Positions 21,410 to 33,306 are shown, numbered from the stretch's first letter. The stretch: DNA of 64,000 nucleotides from Acheta domesticus (GCA_031308135.1 JAHLJT010009436.1:123555366-123619365), one strand, 5' to 3'. A program made the numbers and translations. The notes: generated by a model from the sequence alone, not told the origin.

Positions 21410-21810
21410 GATGAAATTTTAAAGTCAGCGGGTTCAGACACGTAGCTTTCTCAAAGTAAAAAGCTTTTGCAATATTTTTGTGACTCACGAGAAGCTAAAA
21501 TCTAGCTGTCAAAGGATATTAAATAATTACTACAAATGTTGTCTTTAAGGAAGTGCTGTGAATTGTTCCAAGAAAACTCTCCATGATACTGAATAAATAT
21601 TTATTGAAAATTTATTTTAAACATCAATTGCATTGTTTTTTATTTTATTTGATATTGTGTTAGTTCATTGCAAGTTACCTTTATATATTTTTAAACAAAT
21701 AAAACACGTTTCGTTAACTACTTCCCCTCTTAAAATGGAAATATATGGATAGGGATCTAACATAGAGTCTAACATGTGAGAGTTCTCGCACGGGTACGCG
21801 GAGGTAGTAG
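21410..21810 (+). repeat. Direct repeat D1 (pairs with 22450-22832)
   Basis: The 3' halves of the two copies align well: GAATTGTTCC then ACTGAATAAA then TTATTGAAAATTT, and both end GAGAGTTCTCGCACGGGTACGC. The core around CTTTAAGGAAGTGCTGTG corresponds to TTTTAAAGAAGTATG in the second copy. The nature of the unit is unknown. Confidence 0.6.
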
Positions 21811-22449
21811 GGGAAAACTTGTGTATGGAACAAGACAAAGAACAAACATTTTAAATTAGCTAAAGTAAAATAGCTTGAAATAAATGAAAAACAAAAATCA
21901 AATCGCGCCGGCCTGTAAAACTACGTGAATTAATTAAAAAAAGCAAGTAAATTTAAAATTATAGAAAGAATAGGAGAAGTCACTCAACAACTGCCAACAT
22001 TCGCAGTCCAAAGGCACAATTTAAATGTTGGTGGTGTCTGGAAGTATGTACATCAACGCCCAGCTGCAAACTCATATTGTAAATAACACACCATTTGATA
22101 TTAAACTCAAGGTGTCGGATCGTTAAGATACTTAATATGCAAACATCGTTTGAGTAACATTCCCATGTACCGCAGTGAAGTCTAAGCCTACTACATTGTT
22201 TCCAATGGTAAAAATTGTATTTAGTACTCAAAGTGAAAATATTAGTTTGATTATTTTTGGCTCGGAATGGCTTTTCTTGAAGTACGTAAGAACGCTGAAA
22301 ATAATCCAATACTTATTAATACACAAATAATTTTTCAATTTTCGCACACCAGCAAGCTGTCACCCTAAACTCTCCAAAACCCCCTCTGTTCCTCATAACA
22401 AATCAAGGGAATTCAAGTAATATTGCAAAGAGTAGGGTTGTACTTGCTC
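21811..22449. other. Spacer between direct repeats
   Basis: AT-rich. A minus-strand open frame of 109 residues has no recognisable domain. Confidence 0.35.
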
Positions 22450-22832
22450 CATCGGTATTTACGCACTACTTTGCTTTGCTTTGCTTTCTGAAGAGAAAAA
22501 ACCTTTTCTATTATGGTCGTGACTATCAAGGAAAGCGAAAAGTTAACTCTCAAGGAGGAGTGAATAATTTGTTCAAAGTTGTTTTTAAAGAAGTATGAAT
22601 TGTTTCGAGAACATCTCTCTATAATGCTGAATAAACTGTTATTGAAAATTTGTTTCCAACATTAATTGTATTGTTATTTTTGTTTGATATTCTGCAAGTA
22701 CATTGGAAGTTACATTTATACATTAAAAAAATAAACATGTTTCATTAACTTTCCTTCTTAATTGAAAGGATAGACAAATGGATAGGGAAAGGGAGGGTTT
22801 TATCATGAGAGTTCTCGCACGGGTACGCTAGT
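22450..22832 (+). repeat. Direct repeat D2 (pairs with 21410-21810)
   Basis: Second copy. It ends at CACGGGTACGC and runs straight into the TAA array that carries Dong-like element B, whereas D1 continues with GGAGGTAGTAGGGG. Confidence 0.6.
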
Positions 22833-22839
22833 AATAATA

Positions 22840-22872
<33 letters not shown>
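22833..22872. repeat. (TAA)n microsatellite, 5' flank of Dong-like element B
   Basis: TAA repeat directly abutting the element's truncated 5' end. Confidence 0.95.
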
Positions 22873-22874
<2 letters not shown>

Positions 22875-24310
22875 GAAGAAAATCAGACAATCATCACGGT
22901 ACTTGATCAACTCAAACAAATTCTTGCTGTAAAGAGTAACAGACTAAGAAGATATCGTGAAAGTAACCTTCGTAAGAAACAAATAAACTCTTCCAGACAA
23001 ATGAAAAACAGTTCTACCGCTCTATCCAGATGAATAATGCTAAAGTACCGAACCGAGGTGAGGTGCCAAATGCTCAAGATGTGAATAAGTACTGGAGAGA
23101 CATATGGACACAAAGTAAACACCATAATTTAAACGCAGGATGGATCCAAACTGTGAAAGATGAGTACGAAGATGTTCCCATGATCAATGACCACTGTATA
23201 CATATTGAAGATGTTAAAAGAGCGATAAAGAAAATTCTGAACTGGAAGGGAACCGGGAGAGATAATATTCATAATTTCTGGTATAAGAACTTTCCTAGCA
23301 TTCACAAAACAATGGCGGAGTTATTCACAAAACCCTGAAAAATCCAGAAGCCCTACCATCATTCTTAACTTATGGATTAACTTATCTTATCCCGAAATCC
23401 AAAATTCCCAGCTCTGACCCCGGGAAATATAGGCCTATTACATGCTTACCAACATTATACAAAATACTAACTTCAATAATAACAGATAAGATCTATCAGC
23501 ACCTTGAAGACAATAACATCCTGGCCGAGGAGCAAAAAGACTGTAAGAGGGGGTCACAGGGCTGCAAGGAACAACTCATTTTAGACGCGGCAGTCTGTGG
23601 ACATGTAAAGAAAACAGGAGGGACGCTATATACAGCGTATATTGATTATCAAAAAGCCTTCGACAGCATACCTCACTCCTGGCTAATTGAAGTACTTGAC
23701 ATGTACAAAATCGACCCATTGGTGGTATCGTTTTTAAAGACCGAGATGCAAAGGTGGACAACCAGATTACATATTTGCACGCAAAATGATTATGTTCATG
23801 CAGGAGATATAAGTATTACACAAGGAATCTTTTAAGGAGATTCTCTGAGCGCTCTATGGTTCTGCCTTGCTATGAATCCTCTATCGACTTTATTAAATAA
23901 CGAACAAATGGGCTACAAAATCAATAGCAAAAACGATCATGTACGCTTGTCCCATCTTCTGTACATGGACGACTTAAAATTATACAGCTCCACAAAGAAA
24001 AGCTTAATCATCTGCTCGACACCACTGCAAAATTTAGCAATGATATTGGAATGCAATTCGGTGTTGAAAAATGTAAACTAAATGCAATGCGGAAAGGAAA
24101 GTGGCAACATCAAATGGATTACATCCTTGAAGAAGGAAACGATAAACAAGAACGAATTCATGCCATGAATCCTGAGGAATATTATAAATATCTTGGATAT
24201 TTACAAAGATCTAATGTTGTCCAAAAAGTTACTAAATTCAACATATCCCAGGAATTTAATATACGCCTGAGTAAAATTCTGAAACTAAACTCAGTGCTGG
24301 CAGGAAATTA
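22873..24310 (+). pseudogene. Reverse transcriptase region of Dong-like element B
   Basis: The upstream block includes YWRDIWTQSKHHNLNAGW near 23090-23145 and KKILNWKGTGRDNIHNFWY near 23230-23285, typical of the region before the polymerase. Then come KYRPITCLPTLYKILTS near 23430, motif A IDYQKAFDSIPHSW at 23641-23682, motif B GIF-stop-GDSLSALWF, and motif C YMDDLKLY at 23962-23985. The TAA at 23833-23835 sits where element A has the CAA codon of GIFQGDS, so motif B is cut by a nonsense change. A stop after FTKP near 23338 and frame changes near 24040 add to the damage. Confidence 0.78.
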
Positions 24311-24767
24311 AAGCTATAAATACATATGTAATCCCAGTGCTGACCTACAGCTTTGGTATTGTCAGATGGACACAAACCGAACTGGATGCATTCAATATGA
24401 AATGCAGAGTACCTGTGTACCAAATTTAGATGTCACCACCCTAAAAGCGCAGTTGAGAGATTTTCCATCTACCTAGGTCTCTGGAGGACGTGGTGTCATA
24501 GATATTGTGAATCTCCACTACCAACAACTGGAGAGACTGCGCCAGTACTTTCAAAGAAAAGGCTAACAGAAGTAAGATACATCAGATTGTAACATACATT
24601 GACCGGAAAATCACACCGTTAAACTTGAATGATGAAAAATGAATCTACAAGAACGAATATATACCAATGAAATGAAAATCAACAAACTGGAAAGAGAAGC
24701 AACTTCATGGACCGCTACCGTACCAGATAGAGGGAGAACTGATGGATCATAAGGCATCGTTAAATGG

Positions 24768-25502
24768 TTGTGCATGGGAGAGCTTTTTGCTGAAACAGAG
24801 GGCTTTATAACAGCTATTCAGGATCAAGTAGTAGCAACTAAAAACTACCGTAAATTTATCCTGAAAGACACAAACGTTCGTGAAGACAAATGTCGGCTAT
24901 GTAGAGAACAAAGAGAAAATATAGACCATATTGTCAGTGGATGCAGTTCTCTAGCATCTTCAGAATATACAAAACGACATGACGACGTTTGTAAAGTGGT
25001 TTATCAGCAACTATGCCATAATAATAAACTTTTGATGGGTAACAGAACACCATATTACAAATACACTCCTGAACCAGTCATTAACACAAATGATCACAAA
25101 ATGTACTGGAACAGGTCCATCTTAACAGATAGGTCTGTATTATCTAATAAACCGGACATTGTATGGCATGACAAGAAAAAGAAGAAGGTGTATCTGATCG
25201 ATGTCGCTGTCCCGCTAGCTCATAATATCTCAAAGAAAAGGAGTGAAAAAATTCCAAAATATCAACCATTGGCAAATGAGATAAAGGAAATTTGGAGCGA
25301 CGTAGAAATGGTGACTATTGTACCAATTATTCTAGGTGCCACTGGTGAAATTCCTAAGTACCTTCATGAATCCCTGGCTGAACTACAACTGAAGAAGGGG
25401 CTATACATCCAACTGCAGAAAATTATCATACTAGACACATGCAACATCGTGAGGAAGTTTCTAAACCTTGATGGTTGTTCCAGTGCTGATTACGACAGAT
25501 GA
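24768..25502 (+). CDS. Intact open frame: CCHC motif and RLE endonuclease domain of Dong-like element B
   Basis: This 244-residue frame is the C-terminal part of the LINE polyprotein; the ATG at 24768 is probably not a real start. Residues 42-59 form C-x2-C-x8-H-x4-C (CRLC...H...C), the gag-knuckle-like motif in front of the R2/R4 endonuclease. Residues 128-146 read KPD...LIDV, a PD-x14-D core with the conserved Lys before it, followed by AVPLAHNISKKRSEKIPKY. In the family this domain nicks target DNA to prime reverse transcription. The stretch has no stop, unlike the polymerase part upstream. Alone it is not expected to be expressed or mobile. Confidence 0.75.
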   Translation: MCMGELFAETEGFITAIQDQVVATKNYRKFILKDTNVREDKCRLCREQRENIDHIVSGCSSLASSEYTKRHDDVCKVVYQQLCHNNKLLMGNRTPYYKYTPEPVINTNDHKMYWNRSILTDRSVLSNKPDIVWHDKKKKKVYLIDVAVPLAHNISKKRSEKIPKYQPLANEIKEIWSDVEMVTIVPIILGATGEIPKYLHESLAELQLKKGLYIQLQKIIILDTCNIVRKFLNLDGCSSADYDR

Positions 25503-25599
25503 ATCGTGTATCTCTTGTTCATAGTAACCGAGATGCATGTGTTGAAAGAATTGAAAAGCAAAGAAACAATAATAATAAAAATAAATTCAAAATAATAAT

Positions 25600-26219
25600 T
25601 ATTGGGGGAGCATACACATTTGGTTCTACAGATCACGTCCAGACAAGGGAAGGTCTGACCGTAGGTAGATGACGAATGACAAAATATACTTCAAATGGTC
25701 ATTCCTTCATACGGAGAATGCGAAGAATGATGTAGTCGACGGAAATCGTCCAATATATGAGCCTTCAAATAATTTACGTGTCACCGAAGCATAAGAAGGG
25801 AAAAGTATCCCGAAAATTTTTATTTGACAGAAGAGTACGTTTTTTATTAGCGGAGACATTTATTTCGTAGACAATGATGAAGTATTTTACTCTATATACC
25901 TGTTGGTTAGGGAACTATTTGTATAAATTTTGTACTAGTAAAAATATTCCATCTTTCAGTTCTTTTCCTTCTAAAATTATTTTTAAATGTTGCATGTTAT
26001 ATATGTAACAAAAACAAAGATTTTCCAGCATTTAATTCGTTTTCTAAAAGGCTTCTAATAATTTAAAATTTTGTATTGATATATACGTCCTGTGTTTTCT
26101 TTCAAAACAAATTCGCAATATTTATGATTCTTCTGCATCATAAAAATTACCCTCCGTTTTATCAGACAGCTAATATCAAATGTTCTCTCTGAATTAAGCA
26201 TTCGAGTAATGAATAACGC
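25600..26219. other. AT-rich non-coding sequence
   Basis: Right flank of element B. No supported gene or repeat. Confidence 0.4.
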
Positions 26220-26410
26220 GGAGGGGAAGGTGGTGGCAAGGGACGATGAGCGTGGGATAGAAATCATGCGGAGGCGATGAGCGGTGAGCAATGAGCATGC
26301 GGCGAGTGCTGATCGACGACGGGCAGCAGGAGCGAGAGGACAGGTAGAGCACGCAGTCATGTGCGTGCAAAGCGTGTGCAGCTCGGTATGGGAGCTCGCT
26401 GATCTCTCAC
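26220..26410. other. Mildly GC-rich patch
   Basis: G-rich stretch with GATGAGCGGTGAGCAATGAGC-like short repeats near 26275-26300. Short open frames on both strands have no domain. Confidence 0.3.
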
Positions 26411-26684
26411 GTGCCTCGCATTCCAGAATTGCTTATGCTGTTTCCCTGGGACAGATGTTTGGAATAATTAATATCCATTGAACCCTTCCAATCCGTTTCC
26501 ATATCGGCACGTCGGGTTGTTATTGAAAGCTTTGTCGATACGTGGTCAATGCATAGTATTGTTTCTTTCCACCGTTCGTTGGTGTGGAAACATTATTTCG
26601 TTGGTATGGAAACTGTCTAAGATCTCAAGAGTACTTAGCTGATGAACACTTAATCGGGAATTGTAGTTTTTACTTTCCCGTATA

Positions 26685-26770
26685 CGTAGTACATACATAT
26701 ACGGAGTAATATATATGGACTAATATACATAGAATACATACATATACGGAGTAATATACATAGAATAGGG
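26685..26770. repeat. Short tandem duplication
   Basis: ACATACATATACGGAGTAAT occurs twice about 50 bp apart, each followed by TATA-rich sequence and ATACATAGAATA. Confidence 0.8.
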
Positions 26771-26860
26771 GAAGTTATGTAATGCTGAACGGCGAATTTT
26801 TGGAGAAAAATGGATAAAACCAGTTTGTAAATAAAGAAAATAAAACCCCCTAACACGTGG

Positions 26861-27990
26861 TGTAGCCAGAATCCCTCTTTTGTGGGTCCTTGATACCGAA
26901 AAACCAATTGGAAGGAAAACGTCCGTCTGTCCATCCGTCCGTCGGTCCGTCCGTCTGTCTGTCTGTGAACTCTACTAGCGCCTAAACCATAAGTACGATT
27001 TCTCCCAAAATGGATATTCCCCGGTCGATCTGGTTTGAGTCGAATATTTGAGATTTTGAAAAAGATTCTATTAAGTTTGGGGGTACTTTACACGAGACCC
27101 CCCGGACATTTTGGAAGTTTTCTCAAGAAGGGGTCCAATTTTTTCTTTAAATTTCTTGTCAGAATAGAGTAAAACATACTTATTAAGGTGGCATAGGTCC
27201 GATTTTCACGAATAACTATGAATTTCCGAAAATTGTGAAAGTTTGAATTTTTTTCGGCGTCTTCGTTCAAGTACAAAATTGAAGATATAGATTTTTCCTT
27301 CAAATAAAATTTGTTCATCATAATGAGATTTTTCTTTAAGATTCTGTACATTTTTTGAAAATTTTAATTCTTTTCGCGCAATATTGCATGTAATATGTGC
27401 AACTTAAAAAAAATACAAAACAAGATTTTCTCAAATACGGCTCCAAATTTTTTCTTCAAACCTTTGGTACTGATAGTGCTAAACGTACTCTGTGAGAAGA
27501 CATAATCTCCACATTGCTGTATTCTTTTGTTTTTTCAAAAGTTGCAAAAAGATAATTTTTTGGCTTGCCTCTCACGTCGTTAATATTTACATTCGCGGCG
27601 ATTTGTTGACATTAGTATATTACTGAGTACATGTCAAGTACAGTTTTGCGAAAACACAATCGTTTTCTGTGAAAACTAGCTCAAATTTCTGAATTTTCAG
27701 AAAAGCTCAAACGCCATTTTCTCATAAATGGCTAAAAACAATTTCTTCAAACTTTTCGGTCAAATAGAGCTAATTGCACTCTTGAATATGACGTAAAGTT
27801 TATTTTCTCACATCTTTAACATGCACATTACCAGATATTTGTAAACATTATTATATTTGTGAGTGTAAATTCTTAAATAACTTTAAATAAAGTATTTTGG
27901 AAACTCAAAAATTTTCCGTGGAAAAGAACTTTTCCATTTATAGTAGCGCTAAAAGACCATTTTCTTTAAAACGGCACAAAATTTTTAAAA
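26861..27990 (+). repeat. Internally periodic AT-rich dispersed repeat, copy 1
   Basis: It opens GTAGCCAGAATCCCTCTTTT with TGTGGGTCCTTGATACCG, then a GTCCGTCCGTCTGTCTGT run, then about 1 kb of AT-rich sequence. A motif of the form CTCAAxAAxGGCTCCAATTT recurs at 27122, 27430 and 27721, a spacing of about 300 bp. The same head and motif occur at 43565-45310. No coding capacity. The family is not one I can name. Confidence 0.65.
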
Positions 27991-30639
27991 GGAAATTGCC
28001 ATTTAGGACTAGGTTTTTGTGTTCTTTAATATTCTAAAATTAATATTTCCGTTCTACCATTAGGAAACCGAAAAATTAAGAAAATGTCAAAAAAATGTAA
28101 TTTGGGCGGCGATAGATGACAGCTGGCGAGAGTGCAATTCCGAATAGCTAGCGCAGACCCAAGGAAGTAGAAAACTAATACGGGAAAGTCTGTGCCATTC
28201 TGTAGCACCACTACTTAATGAATGTGATTAAAGAAGCCAGTAAAAGAGTTTTCGTGAAATTGAAGTTTTGTGACGATCAGCAGTTCATTAATAATTTGCT
28301 ATTTTCGTATAAATTACCTAAAAAAATAAGGAAAATTCAGCAGAATTATACTTATCTTTAATAGCACATGACCAAACAAAATCTCTTTAAATTCCTAAAA
28401 ATAAAAATTAAAATATAAATATAATTACCATATAATAAACATAATTACCATATAATCCGCAATATAATATAATTACCAGGGAATAAGTGTATAAGGGTAT
28501 AAGTCAATAAGGTAAAGAAGGGTAAAAGCATGCACCTAGTGGATTTTTCATTGTAAAGTTGAGGGTAGAAAAGTCAGAGCATTGAAAATTTGCTGAAACA
28601 TAGTTAAGGATCTTGGAAGGAGACAAAATAAAAATCATAACTTCACAAAAAACGTGAATTAGAAAATGGAAGGAAAAAAATGGCGAAATCACTGCAAACT
28701 CTTACACAACATGGCATGCAAGAGTATACAGGACTGGAAATTTAGCAGTAGTCACGTACAAAAACTCCAGTGCCTTTGGAAATGTAATTGAACGTCTATT
28801 CCTCATACCATTACCATTCCTCATACTCCTTATATATTGCACACTGAACTCAATCTTCATCACATGATTTGTCGTTGAATTAAACTTGGGGTTGTTGGAA
28901 CAATTGGGTGGCGAACTAATGGTTGTTGTTCTCACTTACCAGGAATTATATACTATTTGTTATATGCTCGGTATCTGTCCCGCAAAATTCAACCAGATAA
29001 AACGTGTGTGATATTTTTGAATCTGATTAAATTGTGCCGACCATAGATGACGATAGCGAAGAAGATTAAATTGAATACGATTCAATATCATGTTTTAACA
29101 ACTGCATTTTTATTTAAATTGTAAATGTAGATGTATTGTAAAGCTATAGACTAATTGTTACCACCTGGCAAGCAGCCAATTGTAGCCAAATAAATATATT
29201 ATTATTATTATAACTGTTTTTCCACAAAAATGGCAAGATTTTATATTTTGATTTAATAATAATAATAATAATTAAAAAGAAATTGAAATATTTTTTGAGT
29301 TTTTGAGCTAAAATTATTGCAAATAATGATTATATTTTTCATTTCAAAACATTTCACACAAACAAAAATATAATAAAACTTATTATTTTTATGTTTGAAA
29401 ATTTGAATTTGGCACCAAAAATAATCCGCAATATTTTTGTATGGTAAAATTATATGATTTTCTTCCTGTAAAGTATTTTTCCGAAGGAAAGTAATTAACT
29501 TATATTATTTATTCGCGTATAAATGAGGAAAAAATAGTTATTATTTTTTTTTCAACATGACGCACCAATAAAAATTGAAAACAAATCAGTAGAAAAGAAC
29601 TCTTTAATACCGACTTTTAGGATTTTGTTTGAAGTCGTCACCCCAGAAATAAAACAGCAAAATGCCGAATAATAATTTGATATTTTTTTAAAAATTAAAT
29701 TTCCCGTCAAATTTGTTTTAAAAAGCTCCCCAAGATACGTATAGATGTCAACTATGTCTCATATTTTTTCGGAATTTTATCTCCGAGTAATGATATAAAA
29801 AAATCAAAAACTAAAAATTCGAATTTTTTCTGATATCTTACAAAAGAATCGGGCTGTCGTTTCTAGATTTTCGGAAAATGACTTTCAAAATAACACTAAA
29901 CATGCCCTATATTAAAAATTGAATTAAGCTTGGGGGCATTTTTACCCTCTTATTCTGTTACATCCTTTGCTATCTGAAGTGCTTTTCACTTGAAGTTCTT
30001 ATAAGTGATGCTATGATAAAGATATGAATTATGTAGGTAAACGGTAGAGAGCATGGGCGAGAATAATAGGTCTTCCTAGTTAAACTTAAGTGTACAAATT
30101 TGCATGCTTTAAATAGGATTCAGACCTGATACCCGAAGTTTTGCGCACGTCATTTGCAGTTTCCTCAATTTCTTGTGCAAATTCAATTGCTTGTCTACAA
30201 AATATACAAAGAAAAATGCGGAATAAGAGAAAAAATAATGTACTTTCTTTGTCACCATATTGAAAACTACCAAATAAAGTAATATTTACAGTATTATCGT
30301 GGATCCCAGGGAGAAAAGTTGGTGGCATGTCGCCCGTGAATGCGGAAGGCGTGCAGTACTTGAGACCACAAAAGGTGTCACATGGCGTTAACTCACGCTT
30401 GAAAGACTGGACGCGCTGTAAGCAGGCAGTGTGACAGGGAGTGCACACGAAGTGTGTCATCCCTCAACAAGGTTTCTTGACCTTTCCTCTGACAGCGATC
30501 CTTCGACGATGAAAGCGTCAAACTGTTCACGAGGCAAGGGGCGATTTATGTAAAATTCTTTGTTATGGGAATTAGAGTTGGGACTGCGCGCTATTATTTT
30601 CAATTCAACGCTGGTTGGAACATCCCTATACAATAAAAA
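27991..30639. other. AT-rich non-coding sequence
   Basis: About 2.6 kb without a supported gene. It contains a short ATAATTACCATATAAT-type tandem repeat at 28420-28480 and a (TTA)n run near 29200 preceded by AATAAATA. The stretch 29560-29960 has the same AT-rich style as the repeat at 26861-27990 and might be a diverged extension. Confidence 0.35.
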
Positions 30640-30890
30640 GGACAAGGAAGAGGAAGGGAAGATCGCATGCAGTCGGTGGTCCGTCGGTACAGTACTCCAC
30701 AGAAACCACGGGAAAATGCCGATCAGTGCACTCCATCGTCAGAATTCTCCTCCAGACAGTGGCTGAATTAAACATAATTATGTAGCTTGTGTCGAAAATT
30801 CTGCCAACGAAGTAACGACTTACCCGCAGGACCTCCCGAGCAGCGTCAATGCAGTGATATCAGTTGATGCTCTGAGCCATATTTGCCCGT
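30640..30890 (-). repeat. AATC-tail repeat, 5' (head) fragment
   Basis: On the minus strand this matches the head of the copy at 60225-60715: GCAGTGATATCAGTTGATGC corresponds to GCAGTGACATCTATTGATGA, and AGGAAGGGAAGATCGCATGC to AGGAAGGAAAGATCGCGCGC. The tail part is missing. Confidence 0.55.
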
Positions 30891-31321
30891 TCAAGCAATT
30901 AGATTCAGAGGCAATACGTCCACAAAATTTGTACAATGATCCTTCTTCGTTTCCGGCATTTCTCTTTCAGGAATGCTCCATTTTCGATCTCCACAGATCT
31001 CTTTTATCCCAATCTTCAGGTCTTCAACTTGTCCTTCATGGCATCTTTGATGTATTTTTTTTCCATTTCAGAGTTGGCCCTCCTCTTTTCATCTTATCAT
31101 GTAGTTCATTTCCACTGTTCTTATTTTGTCTCTATTTTGGGGAGAAGGCACAATTTTCCTCCACAAAGGACTATGTTTTCTTCCACGCTATATATTTTCA
31201 TTTCCTTATTTTTTTACAGATATTTCCATTCTAAATCACACTGTGCGGACTTTTCGTTGCTTTTGCTTCTCATTATTATTCTGGAGCTAACATCCTTTAT
31301 CATATATGCCCATGTTTCTTA
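30891..31321. other. Non-coding sequence
   Basis: Overlapping phenylalanine-rich open frames of about 130 residues reflect TTC/TTT-rich DNA. No signal of a real protein. Confidence 0.35.
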
Positions 31322-31445
31322 TTACTGAGGTCACGTATTTAGATTGATTACTGATTCCGGGCGCGTCAACTGCTAGCGTCTTTAATCCTGTAAGTGTAAA
31401 GCTTGTTTTTATCGCGGAAGGTGGTAGTGATTTTCCCCACTATAC
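31322..31445 (-). repeat. AATC-tail repeat, 3' fragment
   Basis: On the minus strand it reads GGTCTCGCCG, then ATCACTACCACCTTCCGCG, then GCAGTTGACGCGCCCGGAAT and AATCAATCT. This is the same tail block as at 32337-32575 in the same orientation, so the intervening unit 31446-32336 is bracketed by direct repeats. Confidence 0.6.
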
Positions 31446-32336
31446 GGCGAGACCCGATTATTTCACCAATACTTATTTAATTCACAAATCGCAGAATATT
31501 TTTCACGAGTCTTGTTTGTATTTCAGGAATGAGGCTCCAATATCATATCTTCGTCAGGAAGATATTCATCACTGTTTAATAAACGGTTGGATTTCAAGTT
31601 CAATAATGGAATATTTGTCCGACACAGAAATGCATGCATCCTGGGCATTGTCGTAATATTTTGAAGTGAAATCATGCTTTTCAACAAACTGTATAGGATG
31701 AGAATGCAAATTGAATTGGTATGGAAATTTGCAGGGAACGACAAAGTCAATGTTTAAAAATGTATATTATGATTACAGTTTTCAAGGGAAATAGTTTGTC
31801 AGCAAATGATGGTTATACTAAATTAGGAACACTGAGGATAACACCAAAATATTTGTTTATGCTGCTACGTTTGTGGCATGTTTGATATGTGTTGAATAAG
31901 GACGCCCCCAGACTACTTGAGCAGACAACTCGAAAAACCGTATTATGACTAGTAGTTGTTTTGTTACATCACCAGCACTCTCTGTAACTCTGGACTGTCT
32001 GAAGTCTTTCGTAACTATAACGAGGAAACATTGTTTACTGTATGACTGAAATTTGTGTTAAGAATCGCATAAACGAGTTTAAAATGATTTACTTTAATTA
32101 TTAGAGCATTTCCAGATGACCATGAGGACATTTCACAAGGAATGTTCTTTAGAACAGTAACGAACAAACAAGTGGATTTCTCATGTATGGGTCTGTGTAA
32201 CGCAATACCTTCGGCGAAAACACACACGCACACACGAGACAACGGAGACATATTATGTTCGGAACGGGTTTCCAAACAGCTAAAGTTCGCAAGAAGTTGT
32301 CGAGTCGGCACTCCGTCTTGCCACCTGGACTGTCTT
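31446..32336 (-). repeat. Inverted repeat unit E, minus copy
   Basis: Its reverse complement aligns with 36913-38019 over most of its length. Landmarks in order are GTCCAGGTGGCAAGACGG, GAGAAATCCACTTGTTTGT, CATTCCTTGTGAAAT, GATGTAACAAAACAACTA, GTAGCAGCATAAACAAATAT, CCCTGCAAATTTCC, and GAAGATATGATATTGGAGCC. No open frame of note. Confidence 0.7.
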
Positions 32337-32575
32337 GATTGATTAGTGATTACGGGCGCGTCAAACTTGTAATGTCATTAGCTCTGTAAGTGTAGTACAT
32401 GCTTTTGTCTTGGGAGGTGGTGGTGATCTTTCTGCGCTGGATAGTGAGATTTGGCGCCGACCTACCCGTCGAATTTCGGTGGGGTTCCCTAACCAGGTAC
32501 CTTCCACCGCACCAGCCGGGGCAAGGTCTAAGCTCCCGACTGGTTCGGGGCCCTTTTGTTAGCATACCACGTATT
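32337..32575 (-). repeat. AATC-tail repeat, copy joined to unit E
   Basis: Contains the GGTCGGCGCC block, the ATCACCACCACCTCCCAAG block and the tail CGTAATCACTAATCAATC, then continues straight into unit E as the plus copy does at 36912. The shared junction means the two parts moved or were duplicated together. Confidence 0.65.
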
Positions 32576-32889
32576 TAGAGTTGCTATAAGGTTTAATTGA
32601 CTTCTACTGTTATGCCCATTGAGCTCGTGCACTTCATATGCATTCGTTTTTACTAAAACGGATATCCTAACTCCATTTGTTGTATTTCCCTTTAAGTTTC
32701 TTTGGCATGTACTCATTGTTCTCTTCATTTTGAGAAGTTAAAATTTGATCATCCACGTACAGGAGAGTGTGGAGGTTGTCGTCTTAAAATGTCACACATT
32801 TTAAAATTAATTTTCAAGCATCCATCAAGCCAACGATTGCCCTGGGAGTTTGAGCTGTGCTTCTTGAGAGCGAATAATTTGGCAGACTC
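32576..32889. other. Non-coding sequence, nothing recognised
   Basis: No supported gene or repeat. Confidence 0.35.
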
Positions 32890-33130
32890 CACCTCCGCGC
32901 CGTGACGGCGTCGCCGGCGCTGACAGATGGCAGAGATTTCGGCAGTCTGCCCGGAGCGCGGCGCCGTCGCCTCCGGGCCAGAGCGAGCAGGAATCAGCAT
33001 TTTTCATCATTATTTCATGAGGCGCCCCGCGCGGGGCTAAATGGAGCGATTGCGCCGCAATTTAGCTCCAAGGGGCGTCCCGCGCCACCACAGCCAGCGA
33101 ACAGCGCCACACGCTGCTCCGGAATGAGGC
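32890..33130. other. CpG-rich patch
   Basis: GC-rich segment with GCGCCCCGCGCGGGGC near 33020. No domain-bearing frame. Confidence 0.35.
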
Positions 33131-33147
33131 GAAAGGTGTGCATCGTC

Positions 33148-33306
33148 AGGGAAAAACAGGAAAAATAAGAAAAAAGAAAAAGGGAAAGGATAAAGAAATA
33201 TGAAAATGCAAAAAACAATAAATGGCAATAAGAAAAGAAGGAAAAGAAAAATCTAGAGTGGTGCAATACGAAATTTTCAAGAAAGAACACGTTTTGAGAA
33301 AGAGCA
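33148..33306 (+). repeat. Purine-rich direct repeat, copy 1
   Basis: A-rich sequence: GAAAAATAAGAAAAAAG, then GAAAATGCAAAAAAC, then AGAAGGAAAAGAAAA, then GTGCAATACGAAATTT. The same order occurs at 34538-34700, so this is homology and not just composition. Confidence 0.6.

Larger units (their letters stand above)
22873..25590 (+). mobile_element. R4/Dong-like non-LTR retrotransposon B, 5'-truncated
   Basis: A 2.7-kb element bounded by TAA repeats (22833-22872 and an AATAATAATAAAAATAA run at about 25568-25600). It enters inside the region upstream of the reverse transcriptase and runs through reverse transcriptase, CCHC motif and RLE endonuclease to a short 3' tail. Its protein blocks are clearly related to elements A and C but diverged, so this is a separate family of the same clade. 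The N-terminal Myb-like region is missing. Confidence 0.8.

Noticed and set aside
30854..31328. Phe/Leu-rich 126-130-residue frames as membrane proteins
   Set aside because: Two frames of the same TTC/TTT-rich stretch are both open, which indicates composition and not coding selection.
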